Shown piece after piece: positions 25,515 to 33,940 of a stretch of 64,000 nucleotides of DNA; position 1 is the stretch's first letter; each line of letters begins with the position of its first letter. Both the position numbers and the translations under genes were made by a program. Below the pieces are notes generated by a model. The model was given only the letters and a program-made list of their open reading frames with translations. It searched no databases and was not told the origin of the DNA. Source of the stretch: Rhodococcus sp. SMB37 (GTDB lineage Bacteria > Actinomycetota > Actinomycetes > Mycobacteriales > Mycobacteriaceae); contig NZ_SLVY01000004.1 in the NCBI RefSeq assembly GCF_004345605.1, forward strand, positions 248,001 to 312,000. Reading direction: 5' to 3'.

Positions 25515-26416
25515 GGCTCCCACGCGATTCCGGCATCGGGTGCGTCCTCGCGCAGCACGCTCGCCTGGATCAGGCCGTACGGCCGGTCGTCGGCGTGGAA
25601 GACCTCGTTGTTGTTCTCGACTCCGAATCGCGCGAGGTCGTAGACGAGGTGGTGCTTGTTCGGTGCCGACAGCCGGATCTCGGCGATGAACGGGTACTTC
25701 TCGAGTACCGTACGACCCATCTCGAAGAGGGTCTGCTGCAAAGCCCTCGACTGCAACGTCGCGAACACCTCGAGCATCGTCGCTCTAATCCCGTCGTAGG
25801 TGACGTCCCAGTCGGCATAGGAGGTCGTGAAGCGCCACTGTGCCACGAGACTCGTTGCCATGACACGGTCGTGTGTCGGTTCGAGAACGGTGTAGGGGTC
25901 GGTGAGGAAGCCCGCGAACTCCGAACCCGTGGACTTGAGAACGATGAGATCCTTCAGTCCGCCGATCACCCATTCCTTGCGGTCCGCGCCGGAGCCCTGC
26001 ACGGTGATCGCGGCGGTGCGCACCTCGGATCCCTTGCGGGTCCACGTGTGATTGTGTCCGGCACCATCGACGACGACGCGCTCCCACGTGTATTCCTCGA
26101 TCTCGATGCGCGCGGCCTCGACCGGGTCGACGTCGTCGACGAAGTGTCGTGCGAGGGCGAGGCCGTAGTCCTCGATGAAGGTGACGCCCTTCTCCTTGGC
26201 GTAGGCGTAGATGGTCTGCTTCTGGGAATCGGTGGGCAGCACTGTGGCCTGATCGCCATCGAGGTGTGCCGCATCGAAATCGCCTCGCAAGCAGGACGAC
26301 ACGTTGAGGTCGCGGATCTCGTGGCGGGGGGTGTCGCGCACGATGCGCACCACGCGATTCTCGGCCTTGCCGTAGCGGTGCGGGCCCAGGACGATCTTGC
26401 CGGTCAGTTCGGTCAT
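25496..26416 (-). CDS. Urate oxidase (uricase)
   Basis: Oxidises urate to 5-hydroxyisourate. The 306-residue protein has two tunnelling-fold halves with hallmarks YGKAENRVVRIVR near the N-terminus, LPTDSQKQTIYAYAKE (active-site Thr/Lys region) and NKHHLVYDLARFG...NNEVFHADDRPYG in the C-terminal half. It is the third gene of the OHCU decarboxylase-HIU hydrolase-uricase operon; the gap to HIU hydrolase is 2 nt. The 3' end overlaps pucR. Confidence 0.95.
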   Translation of the reverse strand: MTELTGKIVLGPHRYGKAENRVVRIVRDTPRHEIRDLNVSSCLRGDFDAAHLDGDQATVLPTDSQKQTIYAYAKEKGVTFIEDYGLALARHFVDDVDPVEAARIEIEEYTWERVVVDGAGHNHTWTRKGSEVRTAAITVQGSGADRKEWVIGGLKDLIVLKSTGSEFAGFLTDPYTVLEPTHDRVMATSLVAQWRFTTSYADWDVTYDGIRATMLEVFATLQSRALQQTLFEMGRTVLEKYPFIAEIRLSAPNKHHLVYDLARFGVENNNEVFHADDRPYGLIQASVLREDAPDAGIAWEPYTGAV

Positions 26417-26418
26417 GC

Positions 26419-26745
26419 TCAGCTCCCGCGGTAGGTGGAGTACGAAAACGGTGACAGGAGCAGCGGCACATGGAAGTGGCTCTGCCCGTCCGGGATACGG
26501 AAAGTGATGCTCACTTCCGGATAGAAGTTCTCGACGGCGCGGACGGCGAACCAGTCGCCGGTCGCGAAGGTGAGGGTGTACGTCCCCGTGGGGAGGGGAG
26601 ATTCGGTCACCGAAGTGATCCGGCCGTCGTCGTCGGTGACACCGGCGCCGAGCACCGCTCCGTCGGAGTCGGTGAGCGTGACCTCGAGTCCGGTCGCGGG
26701 TGCGCCGGCGGTGGCGTCGAGGACGTGGGTGCTGAGCGTGTTCAT
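26419..26745 (-). CDS. 5-hydroxyisourate hydrolase (transthyretin-like)
   Basis: A 108-residue HIU hydrolase. The N-terminal motif LSTHVLDATAGAPA and the C-terminal YRGS signature identify the family, with the conserved HFHVPLLLSPF strand. It converts 5-hydroxyisourate to OHCU. It overlaps the OHCU decarboxylase gene by 4 bp and lies 2 nt before uricase, so the three spontaneous-step enzymes are made together. Confidence 0.95.
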   Translation of the reverse strand: MNTLSTHVLDATAGAPATGLEVTLTDSDGAVLGAGVTDDDGRITSVTESPLPTGTYTLTFATGDWFAVRAVENFYPEVSITFRIPDGQSHFHVPLLLSPFSYSTYRGS

Positions 26746-27248
26746 TCGGTGCCTTCCGATGTGTCGACGATCAACCGTTCGAGGCGCAGGCAGGTGATGT
26801 CGGTGAGGGCGGAGCGGACCTCGTGCTGCTCGGCGTCCGGCTCGTTGTCGAGTCGACGTTCGAGAATCTCGAGCAGTTCGGCCGCCGAGCGTCCGGCGGC
26901 GCGAACGAGGTAGACGTGCCCGAACTTCGCTTCGTACGCGCGGTTGCCTGCGGCGATCCGCTCGAGGAGATGGGCATCGGAGGTCGCCACGGCGGCCTGC
27001 TCGCGTCGTGATTCAGCGTTGTCTGCGCGTTCACCGATCCGCGGGTGACCCGCGAGCGCGTCGTCGAGGGCGGCACCGGTGAGCTGTTCGAGAGCGGTTT
27101 TCGCTGCGACGATCAGCGCCGATCGTGATTCGTAGGGTCGGGTGGCAGCGACTGTGTGTGCCCAGGATGGGCTGGAGCAGCACTCGAGCAGTACTGCTGT
27201 GGCTGCATCCTCGGGCAGCGCGTCGAAGTCGGTGATCGAATAGTGCAC
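26742..27248 (-). CDS. OHCU decarboxylase
   Basis: A 168-residue 2-oxo-4-hydroxy-4-carboxy-5-ureidoimidazoline decarboxylase giving S-allantoin. Conserved residues: AGHPRIGERA with the catalytic His, SRREQA, and FGHVYLVRAAGRSA near the C-terminus. I chose GTG at 27246-27248 (HYSITDFDALPE start) because GGGGAGG lies 4 nt upstream; an upstream ATG adds about 16 non-conserved residues. First gene of the uricase operon, with the palindromic region at 27423-27467 upstream. Confidence 0.92.
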   Translation of the reverse strand: MHYSITDFDALPEDAATAVLLECCSSPSWAHTVAATRPYESRSALIVAAKTALEQLTGAALDDALAGHPRIGERADNAESRREQAAVATSDAHLLERIAAGNRAYEAKFGHVYLVRAAGRSAAELLEILERRLDNEPDAEQHEVRSALTDITCLRLERLIVDTSEGTE

Positions 27249-27422
27249 GGAACCTCCCCTCGCGGTGCTCGTCGGTGTGTCCATCATGTCGGCGCGGGGG
27301 AGTCTCGCGCAGCAACACCGAATACAGAGTCGGCGCTCGGGCCGGGCGCGGTATTTGGACCATCCGCCAACGTCCGACGTCGACGTGACGCATGCCTCGG
27401 GTCGTGTGATTGCGACAAACAC

Positions 27423-27467
27423 CTTTTTCTGGAATAGTTCCAGTTATTGGATTGATTCCAGAAAAAG
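27423..27467. promoter_or_regulatory. Palindromic operator region between uricase operon and 27513 gene
   Basis: A 13-bp perfect inverted repeat (CTTTTTCTGGAAT, 27423-27435, with its complement at 27455-27467) encloses a second palindrome CTGGAA-TAG-TTCCAG (27429-27443). The half-site CTGGAA/TTCCAG therefore occurs three times within 35 bp, in an AT-rich stretch unlike its surroundings. It sits 175 bp before the OHCU decarboxylase start and 45 bp before the divergent gene. GGAA-N-TTCC palindromes resemble AllR (IclR-family) ureide operators, but the binding protein is not identified. Confidence 0.6.
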
Positions 27468-27512
27468 CCCGGTCGGAGTACGATGGCCGGAGAAGCGCAA
27501 GGAGAGATTCGC

Positions 27513-27905
27513 ATGTTCACCGCCGACCGTTCCCGCACCGTGACACTTCCGCCGCTGGTGCTCGGCGGACTGCGGCCGCTCCATCGTCAGATGCTCCGAA
27601 GCAACGTAGCGTCCGCGTCCTTCGAACACGACGCCGCCGGTGCCGAATTCGAAATCTGTTTGACCGAGTGCGAACACGGACCCGAGTTGCTGGTGAGCTC
27701 CCGTAGGCACGGAATCGGATTCACGCTGGCGATGACCACGCACTTCCGCGTGGCGCCCGCGCTGAGCGTCGACACCTATCGCCGGCTGTGCGAGATCCTC
27801 GCTCCGGGTGAGGAACCCGCACCGACTGTCGTCGCAGACTTCCTGCAGAGTGTCGTCGCGCAGTCGCCGGCTGTTCTGTCCCGCACGCACTCCTGCGCGG
27901 CCTGA
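27513..27905 (+). CDS. Hypothetical protein divergent from uricase operon
   Basis: A 130-residue protein I do not recognise. It has one short segment FEICLTECEHGPELLVSSRRHGIGFTLAMTTHF with alternating hydrophobic residues suggesting strands, and a helical C-terminus; no signal peptide or membrane segment. ATG 27513 has AAGGAG at 7 nt; ATG 27483 would add ten residues. The palindrome cluster at 27423-27467 is its immediate upstream region, so it may be co-regulated with urate breakdown. Confidence 0.65.
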   Translation: MFTADRSRTVTLPPLVLGGLRPLHRQMLRSNVASASFEHDAAGAEFEICLTECEHGPELLVSSRRHGIGFTLAMTTHFRVAPALSVDTYRRLCEILAPGEEPAPTVVADFLQSVVAQSPAVLSRTHSCAA

Positions 27906-27920
27906 CGGGCGCTCGTTCCC

Positions 27921-27991
27921 GCGACCTTCCCAGCTTCCCGCGCGGGTAATTGCTGTAGCGGGAAGCGAATTCAATCGCGGGAAGGGGTCGC
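27921..27991. terminator. Nested hairpin between convergent genes
   Basis: A perfect 9-bp stem, GCTTCCCGC (27933-27941) with GCGGGAAGC (27958-27966), lies inside an outer imperfect stem GCGACCTTCCC (27921-27931) with GGGAAGGGGTCGC (27979-27991). It separates the + strand 130-residue gene from the convergent ECF41 sigma gene and can serve both directions. Confidence 0.65.
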
Positions 27992-28008
27992 CTGAGAAAC
28001 CGGGGTGA

Positions 28009-28899
28009 TCAGAGTAGAACGACGTCGAGCGTTCCGATCGACTCCGGATCGCCCACGACATCGAGGGCGACGATCCGCCCGTCGATCACGGAGAATCGGA
28101 ACACCGTGCGCAGTGCCCCGCTCGGCGCCCACGCCGCACCCGCCCGGCCGTCGATCGTGGCAGGTGCGGCGCCGCGCGCTCGACCCCGGAACGCATCTGC
28201 CACCGCGACAGCACCGTCGAGCTCGGCAACGATCTTCGGGCCTCCGAAAGCCGCACCGATCTCCGCCCCCTCCACGGCCACTGTGTCGGCGCGGAGTGTC
28301 ACGTTCGGATCGAGAACCTCGAGCAGGTCGTCGAACCTTCCTTCGCGTGCGGCGACGAGGAACGCGTCGACCACCCGACGTGGGTTCCTGCTCTCCGAAT
28401 GATCGGCGGATGTACCTCGGACCCGGCGTCGGGCGCGGCTGGCGAGTTGCCGCGTCGCGGCGGGGGAGCGGCCCACGATCGGGGCGATCTCGTCGAACGG
28501 CATCCCGAACATGTCGTGCAGTACGAAGGTGAGGCGTTCGGCGGGGTTCAGAGCCTCGAGGACGACCATCATTGCGATCCCGATCGAATCGGCAAGTACT
28601 GCTTCGTCTTCCGGAGCTGGTGAGCTGTTGTCCCGTGAAGCCGGTTCTGCGGGCTCGTCCAGGATGATCTCGCGGCGCGCCTTGCGCGACCGCAGCATGT
28701 CGAGGCACACGCGACTCATCACCGTGGTCAGCCACCCGCCGAGGTTCTCGACGGCGTCGGCGTCGGAGCGGCTCAACTTCAGCCATGTCTCCTGCACCGC
28801 GTCATCGGATTCCGCTGTGGACCCGAGCATCCGGAAACCCACTGCGCGCAGATGCTCGCGGTGGGTCTCGAACTGCTCGGCCAGGATGTCGTCGCTCAT
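28009..28899 (-). CDS. ECF41-type RNA polymerase sigma factor with SnoaL-like C-terminal domain
   Basis: A 296-residue ECF sigma factor. Region 2 starts at HREHLRAVGFRMLGSTAESDDAVQETWLKL, region 4 contains FDEIAPIVGRSPAATRQLASRARRRV, and a roughly 100-residue SnoaL/NTF2-like C-terminal extension (RVVDAFLVAAREGRFDDLLEVL onward) is the ECF41/SigJ hallmark and substitutes for an anti-sigma factor. It is divergent from a CxxC carboxymuconolactone decarboxylase-like gene, the typical ECF41 partner. ECF41-consensus promoters face both genes (28903-28964), so it is probably autoregulated. Confidence 0.9.
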   Translation of the reverse strand: MSDDILAEQFETHREHLRAVGFRMLGSTAESDDAVQETWLKLSRSDADAVENLGGWLTTVMSRVCLDMLRSRKARREIILDEPAEPASRDNSSPAPEDEAVLADSIGIAMMVVLEALNPAERLTFVLHDMFGMPFDEIAPIVGRSPAATRQLASRARRRVRGTSADHSESRNPRRVVDAFLVAAREGRFDDLLEVLDPNVTLRADTVAVEGAEIGAAFGGPKIVAELDGAVAVADAFRGRARGAAPATIDGRAGAAWAPSGALRTVFRFSVIDGRIVALDVVGDPESIGTLDVVLL

Positions 28900-28902
28900 G
28901 GT

Positions 28903-28929
28903 TGTCACATTCTCTCGTCGCGCTCCGTC
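28903..28929 (+). promoter_or_regulatory. ECF41-type promoter for the AhpD-like gene
   Basis: TGTCACA (28903-28909), a 16-bp spacer and CGTC (28926-28929) match the published ECF41 promoter motif exactly. It reads towards the gene at 28978, leaving a leader of about 40 nt. The -35 element lies in the untranslated leader of the sigma gene on the other strand. Confidence 0.75.
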
Positions 28930-28937
28930 ATAAGGAT

Positions 28938-28964
28938 GACGAACGGACCGAATCCGATGTGACA
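28938..28964 (-). promoter_or_regulatory. ECF41-type promoter for the sigma factor gene
   Basis: On the minus strand TGTCACA (28958-28964), a 16-bp spacer and CGTC (28938-28941) precede the sigma gene, with a leader of about 30 nt. Elements and spacing are identical to the opposing promoter at 28903-28929, so the two transcripts would start within about 10 bp of each other and overlap. Confidence 0.75.
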
Positions 28965-28977
28965 GGAGAGAGTAGAT

Positions 28978-29439
28978 ATGAAGGCACGAATGAACCATCC
29001 CGCATTCGTACTCCCGGGTACGCTCGACGCACTGCAGGCGCTGTCGAAGACGCTGGAGGACACCGGGCTACCGGACAGCACCGTGCATCTGGTGCATCTG
29101 AGGGCGAGTCAGATCAACGGCTGCAGCTTCTGCGTGGAGATGCACACGAAAGAGGCGGTGGAGGCCGGGGAATCCGTGGAGCGGCTGTTCGCGGTTTCGG
29201 CGTGGCGCGAGTCGCTTCGCTTCAGCGCCGCGGAACGCGCCGCGCTGGCACTCACCGAAGCCGCCACCCGGATCGCGGATCGGTCGGAGGCGGTGTCCGA
29301 CGAGGTGTGGGATGCCGCCGCCGACCACTACGACGAGAAGCAACTTGCCGCGCTGATCATGCAGATCGCGACGATCAACGTGTGGAACCGGATCAACGCG
29401 ACCATCCAGCAGCCGGCGGGTGCGGCGCCCGGCGAGTAA
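28978..29439 (+). CDS. Carboxymuconolactone decarboxylase/AhpD-like protein
   Basis: A 153-residue AhpD-like helical protein. The redox motif is NGCSFCVEMH (CxxC plus downstream His), followed by the family segment AWRESLRFSAAERAALALTEAATRI. AGGAG lies 9 nt before the ATG. It probably acts as a peroxidase-like thiol enzyme and is the presumed main target of the divergent ECF41 sigma factor. Confidence 0.88.
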   Translation: MKARMNHPAFVLPGTLDALQALSKTLEDTGLPDSTVHLVHLRASQINGCSFCVEMHTKEAVEAGESVERLFAVSAWRESLRFSAAERAALALTEAATRIADRSEAVSDEVWDAAADHYDEKQLAALIMQIATINVWNRINATIQQPAGAAPGE

Positions 29440-29454
29440 CCGGCCGGACGACGA

Positions 29455-29485
29455 AGCGGTCCGGCACATTCACTGCTGGACCGCT
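29455..29485. terminator. Hairpin between AhpD-like gene and fumarase
   Basis: A 12-bp stem with one G-T wobble: AGCGGTCCGGCA (29455-29466), 7-nt loop, TGCTGGACCGCT (29474-29485). It lies between convergent genes, 16 nt after the AhpD-like stop and 26 nt before the fumarase stop. No U-tract is present. Confidence 0.65.
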
Positions 29486-29510
29486 CCTCGCGTTCGGATG
29501 CGCTGGGTGT

Positions 29511-31208
29511 CTAGAGACCGGGTCGCTTACCCACCGTGAGGGTGACCTCGCCGGTGTGGGCGAAGAAGTCGTTGCCCTTGTCGTCCACGACGATGAATGC
29601 CGGGAAGTCCTCGACGTCGATCTTCCACACGGCTTCCATTCCGAGCTCTTCGTACTCGACGACCTCGACGTTCTTGATGCAGTCGAGCGCGAGACGCGCG
29701 GCGGGTCCGCCGATCGAGCCGAGGTAGAAGCCGCCGTGGGTGTTGCACGCGTCGGTGACCTGCTTCGAACGGTTGCCCTTCGCGAGCATCACCATCGAAC
29801 CGCCCGCCGCCTGGAACTGCTCGACGTACGAGTCCATGCGACCGGCGGTGGTGGGGCCGAACGATCCGGACGCCAGACCCTCGGGGGTCTTGGCCGGGCC
29901 GGCGTAGTACACCGGGTGATCCTTGAGGTACTGCGGCATCTCCTCGCCGGCGTCGAGGCGCTCCTTGATCTTGGCGTGGGCGATGTCGCGGGCCACGACG
30001 AGCGGGCCGGTCAGCGACAGGCGCGTCTTGACCGGGTGCTTGGACAGCTCCGCGAGGATCTCCGGCATCGGCTTGGTCAGATCGATCTTGACCGCCGCGC
30101 CATTACCGGTGCCCGAGACGCCGGAGGTCTCGGCGTCGAGCTGGCTGTCGGTGACCTCGGGCAGGAACTGGCCGGGGTTGAACTCGAGCTGTTCGAGGAA
30201 GACTCCCTCGGGGGTGATCTTCGCCTTGGCCTGACGGTCGGCGGAGCAGGACACCGCGATGGCGACGGGCAGCGACGCGCCGTGGCGGGGGAGGCGGACG
30301 ACGCGGACATCGTGGCAGAAGTACTTACCGCCGAACTGCGCGCCGATGCCTATCTTCTGGGTGAGTTCGAAGACCCGCTTCTCGAGCTCGTGGTCGCGGA
30401 AGCCGCGGCCGGTGATCGCGCCCTCGGTGGGGAGCTCGTCGAGATAGTGCGCCGATGCGTACTTCGCCGTCTTGAGTGCGAACTCGGCGGACGTGCCGCC
30501 GACGACGATCGCGAGGTGGTAGGGCGGGCAGGCCGCAGTGCCGAGCGACCGGATCTTGGCCTCGAGGAACTGCATCATCGAGTCCGGGTTCAGGATCGCC
30601 TTGGTCTCCTGGTACAAGTAGGACTTGTTGGCCGACCCGCCGCCCTTGGCCATGAACAGGAACTTGTAGGAGTTCTCGTGGCCCTTCGCGGTGTCGGCGT
30701 ACAGCTCGATCTGCGCGGGGAGGTTGTTGCCCGTGTTCTTCTCCTCCCACATGGTGAGGGGAGCGTTCTGTGAGTAGCGGAGGTTCAACCGCGTGTATGC
30801 GTCGTACACGCCGCGCGCGATCGATTCTTCGTCGTCGCCGGGCGTCAGGACGTGTTGTCCGCGCTTGCCCATGACGATGGCGGTGCCGGTGTCCTGGCAC
30901 ATCGGCAGTACACCCGCTGCGGCGATGTTCGCGTTCTTCAGGAGGTCGAGGGCAACGAACTTGTCGTTGTTCGACGCCTCGGGATCGTCGAGGATGCTTG
31001 CGAGCTGCTTCAGGTGATCCGTGCGCAGGTAATGCGAGATGTCGTGAAGCGCGGTCTCGGTGAGCAGCCGCATCGCCTCGGGTTCGACCTTCAGGAAGGT
31101 GCGTCCGTCAGGCCCTTCGACGGTGGACACCCCCTCGCTGGTCAGCAGCCGATATTCGGTGGGGTCTTCCCCGATCGGCAGGAGGTCCTCGTAGAGGAAG
31201 TCGGCCAT
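29511..31208 (-). CDS. Class I fumarate hydratase (Fe-S)
   Basis: A 565-residue single-chain class I fumarase, with alpha and beta regions fused. Cysteines for the [4Fe-4S] cluster appear in [19 protein letters not shown] and [11 protein letters not shown]; the C-terminal beta domain has [18 protein letters not shown]. It interconverts fumarate and malate in the TCA cycle. ATG 31206-31208 has AGGAG at 5 nt. The upstream 219-bp gap holds a CRP/GlxR-type palindrome (31311-31324), suggesting catabolite control. Confidence 0.94.
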   Translation of the reverse strand: MADFLYEDLLPIGEDPTEYRLLTSEGVSTVEGPDGRTFLKVEPEAMRLLTETALHDISHYLRTDHLKQLASILDDPEASNNDKFVALDLLKNANIAAAGVLPMCQDTGTAIVMGKRGQHVLTPGDDEESIARGVYDAYTRLNLRYSQNAPLTMWEEKNTGNNLPAQIELYADTAKGHENSYKFLFMAKGGGSANKSYLYQETKAILNPDSMMQFLEAKIRSLGTAACPPYHLAIVVGGTSAEFALKTAKYASAHYLDELPTEGAITGRGFRDHELEKRVFELTQKIGIGAQFGGKYFCHDVRVVRLPRHGASLPVAIAVSCSADRQAKAKITPEGVFLEQLEFNPGQFLPEVTDSQLDAETSGVSGTGNGAAVKIDLTKPMPEILAELSKHPVKTRLSLTGPLVVARDIAHAKIKERLDAGEEMPQYLKDHPVYYAGPAKTPEGLASGSFGPTTAGRMDSYVEQFQAAGGSMVMLAKGNRSKQVTDACNTHGGFYLGSIGGPAARLALDCIKNVEVVEYEELGMEAVWKIDVEDFPAFIVVDDKGNDFFAHTGEVTLTVGKRPGL

Positions 31209-31310
31209 TGTTTCTCCTGAGAAGAGGCTGAGGTTCGCTAAACAGATTAGTCGCGTCAACGCAAGGCCTTGACAACGGGGCGTGTGACGCATCCCTCGGG
31301 CTCTCGAATC

Positions 31311-31324
31311 GTGACGTGCATCAC
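31311..31324. promoter_or_regulatory. CRP/GlxR-type palindrome upstream of fumarase
   Basis: GTGACGTGCATCAC fits the GTGA-N6-TCAC core used by CRP and GlxR regulators of actinobacteria. It lies almost exactly midway between the divergent fumarase and CPBP genes, about 103 bp from each start codon. TCA-cycle genes are common targets of these regulators. Confidence 0.6.
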
Positions 31325-31427
31325 GGGAGTGGAGACGTCGGTTCCGTACACTGAAGGAGATGTTTTCGAGCAACCCGCACGGCACCACCCGTTCCCCTGA
31401 AGTACACCTGGCCGAGGGGGTTCGCGC

Positions 31428-32177
31428 GTGACCGTCGAAGCCGAACGGATCGTCCCGCTCGTCCGACGGATTCCGCAGTTCCATGCGTGGGTCGACGTCT
31501 CCGTCGTCGTTGCAGTACTCGTCGCCACGAACCTCGTCGCGCACTTCACCACGGTATGGGCGTCGATCGCCACGGTGCCCATTGCCGCAGGTGTGCTCGT
31601 CGCGATCATGCGGCAGCGCGGCATGCACTGGAACGAACTCGGACTGTCACCGCGGCAGTGGAAGCGCGGCACGCTCTACTCGGTGGGCGCGATCGGACTG
31701 GTCCTCGCTGTGGTCGCCATTGGGATCGCATTGCCGTTCACCAGGCAGTTCTTCCTGTCCGAACGGTACGCGACCGTGTCCGGCGCACTGGTCGCGTCGA
31801 TGATCATCATCCCGTTGCAAACCGTCATCCCCGAGGAACTCGCGTTTCGCGGTGTCCTGCATGGCACCCTCGAACGTGTGTGGGGAGCCCGAGGTGTCTT
31901 CGCGGTCGGGTCGCTGTTGTTCGGGCTGTGGCACATTGCGTCGTCGTTCGGGCTGACCGCGGGCAACGCGGGACTGAGCGCCTTCCTCGGCGCCGGAATC
32001 TGGGCGCAACTCGCTGGGATCGCCGGCGCCGTGATCGCGACCGCAGCGGCAGGGTTCGTGTTCACCTGGCTCCGCCGGCGCAGCGGCAGCATCCTCGCAC
32101 CGATCGCGTTGCACTGGTCGCTCAACGGCGCCGGGGCGCTCGCGGCTGCACTGGTGTGGCACGTGTCCGTGTCCTGA
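31428..32177 (+). CDS. CPBP-family intramembrane metalloprotease
   Basis: A 249-residue membrane protein with about 7-8 hydrophobic segments. The Abi/CAAX-protease-and-bacteriocin-processing motifs are intact: PEELAFRG (EExxxR), FGLWHIASS (FxxxH) and LHWSLNGAG (HxxxN). GTG 31428 is the start that leaves a short cytoplasmic N-terminus. It stands alone, divergent from fumarase. Substrate unknown. Confidence 0.85.
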   Translation: MTVEAERIVPLVRRIPQFHAWVDVSVVVAVLVATNLVAHFTTVWASIATVPIAAGVLVAIMRQRGMHWNELGLSPRQWKRGTLYSVGAIGLVLAVVAIGIALPFTRQFFLSERYATVSGALVASMIIIPLQTVIPEELAFRGVLHGTLERVWGARGVFAVGSLLFGLWHIASSFGLTAGNAGLSAFLGAGIWAQLAGIAGAVIATAAAGFVFTWLRRRSGSILAPIALHWSLNGAGALAAALVWHVSVS

Positions 32178-32221
32178 TCGGCCACGAAGTTCTCTCCGTG
32201 CGCCGATAATTCTCCGTGGGA

Positions 32222-32248
32222 TGTCCGGACCCGCCCGCCGGCTCCGAC
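32222..32248 (+). promoter_or_regulatory. Possible ECF42 promoter for the DGPF gene
   Basis: TGTCCG (32222-32227), 17 bp, CGAC (32245-32248) resembles the TGTCGA / CGA(T)C pattern reported for ECF42 sigma factors, with one mismatch in the -35 element. It lies 47 bp upstream of the DGPF gene that precedes the ECF42 gene. Confidence 0.35.
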
Positions 32249-32294
32249 GTATCCGATGCAGCACCCATCCGGGTGCCACGGAGGAGGAACGGCC

Positions 32295-32705
32295 ATGAAA
32301 TTCATGATCCAGAGCTATGCCACCCAGCAGGAATACGACGGCATGGCAGGTAAGGACACCGACACTCCCGCGTGGTCGCAGGACGACTTCGCGGCGATGG
32401 TCGAGTTCATGACGACACTCAACGCGGAACTCGAAGAATCCGGCGAACTCGTGGAGACACGAGGTCTGGCGGCGCCCATCCACACGCGACGTATCGGACC
32501 GGGCGCACTCGTGACCGACGGCCCCTACGCCGAGACCGAGGAAGTGCTCGCCGGGTACTGGATCGTCGAGTGCGACAGCTTCGACCGAGCCACTGAGATT
32601 GCGATGCGGCTCGGTGAATGTCCTGCCCCGCCGCACGTCGTGGACACCGCGTACGCCGACGTCCGTCCCATCGACGAAGGCCCACCTCCGGGGCCTGAAC
32701 TGTAG
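32295..32705 (+). CDS. YCII/DGPF-domain protein
   Basis: A 136-residue YCII-related protein carrying the DGPF signature (TDGPYAETEEVLAGYWIVECDSFDRATEIA). GGAGGAA precedes ATG 32295 at 6 nt. It is 2 nt upstream of the ECF42 sigma factor gene, the arrangement that defines the ECF42 group; the DGPF protein is usually the sigma factor's own target. Biochemical role unknown. Confidence 0.88.
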   Translation: MKFMIQSYATQQEYDGMAGKDTDTPAWSQDDFAAMVEFMTTLNAELEESGELVETRGLAAPIHTRRIGPGALVTDGPYAETEEVLAGYWIVECDSFDRATEIAMRLGECPAPPHVVDTAYADVRPIDEGPPPGPEL

Positions 32706-32707
32706 AG

Positions 32708-33940
32708 ATGCGCGACGCCGTGATCGAGGACCTGCTGCGCTCGTCGGCGCCGCAGATCCTCGGTGCGGTCGTGCGACGGTTCGGGCACTTCGATCTCGCC
32801 GAGGACGCGGTGCAGGAAGCGCTGCTGGCGGCCGCCACACAGTGGCCGCGCTCAGGTACTCCCGACGACCCGCGGGCCTGGCTCGTCACCGTCGCGTCAC
32901 GACGCTTGACCGATCTGTTGCGCAGTGAGCAGGCGAGGCGACGTCGCGAGGAGGAGGTAGCCCAGTGGGTCCCGTCCGACGGCCGGCACGCACCCGGCGC
33001 CGACGTACATCCACAGGTGGACGACACGCTCGTTCTGCTGTTTCTGTGCTGTCACCCGTCGCTGACACCGGCGTCCCGGATCGCGCTGGCGCTGCGTGCT
33101 GTCGGGGGCTTGACCACACGTGAGATTGCGCGGGCGTTCCTGGTCTCCGAAGACACCATGACCAGACGGATCACCCGAGCCAAGAAATGCATCGAGACCA
33201 GCGGCGAGCCGTTCCGTATGCCCGTACCCGAGGAGCGCGCCGACCGGCTGGCTGCCGTCCTCCACGTGCTGTATCTGGTCTTCACCGAGGGCTACTCCGC
33301 GACTGCCGGCCCGCACCTCGTCCGCCTCGACCTGTCCTCCGAAGCGATCCGGCTCACCCGCATCGTCCGTCACCTGCTGCCGTCCGATGCGGAAACCGCG
33401 GGTCTACTCGCACTGATGCTTCTGACCGACGCGAGGCGTAAAGCTCGGGTCGGTGCCGAGGGAACACTGATCCCGCTGGCGGAACAGGACCGTTCGCTAT
33501 GGGACCGCGACGCCATCGAGGAGGGAACCGCACTGGTGACGGAGGCGCTCCGACGTGGAGACGCCGGGCCGTATCAAGTGCAGGCTGCGATCGCGGCGTT
33601 GCACGCTCGCGCTCCGCGCGCGGACGAGACCGACTGGTCGCAGATCGTGAGGCTCTACGAAATCCTGCTGCGCATGTCCGACAACCCGATCGTTGCGCTC
33701 AATCACGCCGTCGCCGTCGCGATGGCTCGCGGTCCCTCGGTGGGTCTGGATCTTCTCGCGCGACTCGTTGCCGACGATCGTGTGTCGGACGATCGACGAT
33801 TCCACGCGGTGCGGGCGCATCTCCTCGAGATGACAGGCGACGATGCGACTGCGCGTGAGGAGTACGACGAGGCGGCCCGGCAAGCCACAAGCGTTCCCCA
33901 GCAGCGGTACCTGCGCGCGCGAGCCGAACGCCTCGGCTGA
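32708..33940 (+). CDS. ECF42-type RNA polymerase sigma factor
   Basis: A 410-residue sigma factor. Region 2 is FGHFDLAEDAVQEALLAAATQWPRSGTPDDPRAWLVTVA, region 4 is GGLTTREIARAFLVSEDTMTRRITRAKK, and the long C-terminal extension (about residues 180-400) contains LYLVFTEGYSA and helical TPR-like repeats (NPIVALNHAVAVAMARGP), as in ECF42 proteins. It is translated from the same transcript as the DGPF gene. Regulation is probably through the C-terminal extension, since no anti-sigma gene is adjacent. Confidence 0.9.
   Translation: MRDAVIEDLLRSSAPQILGAVVRRFGHFDLAEDAVQEALLAAATQWPRSGTPDDPRAWLVTVASRRLTDLLRSEQARRRREEEVAQWVPSDGRHAPGADVHPQVDDTLVLLFLCCHPSLTPASRIALALRAVGGLTTREIARAFLVSEDTMTRRITRAKKCIETSGEPFRMPVPEERADRLAAVLHVLYLVFTEGYSATAGPHLVRLDLSSEAIRLTRIVRHLLPSDAETAGLLALMLLTDARRKARVGAEGTLIPLAEQDRSLWDRDAIEEGTALVTEALRRGDAGPYQVQAAIAALHARAPRADETDWSQIVRLYEILLRMSDNPIVALNHAVAVAMARGPSVGLDLLARLVADDRVSDDRRFHAVRAHLLEMTGDDATAREEYDEAARQATSVPQQRYLRARAERLG

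Noticed and set aside
28009-28899. SigJ-type general stress sigma factor with an anti-sigma partner
   Set aside because: The SnoaL-like extension, the AhpD-like partner and the exact TGTCACA/CGTC promoters point to ECF41, which works without a separate anti-sigma factor.
28785-30773. A 662-codon + strand frame over the AhpD-like gene and fumarase
   Set aside because: It crosses three real genes and a hairpin terminator; no homology-like motif is present.
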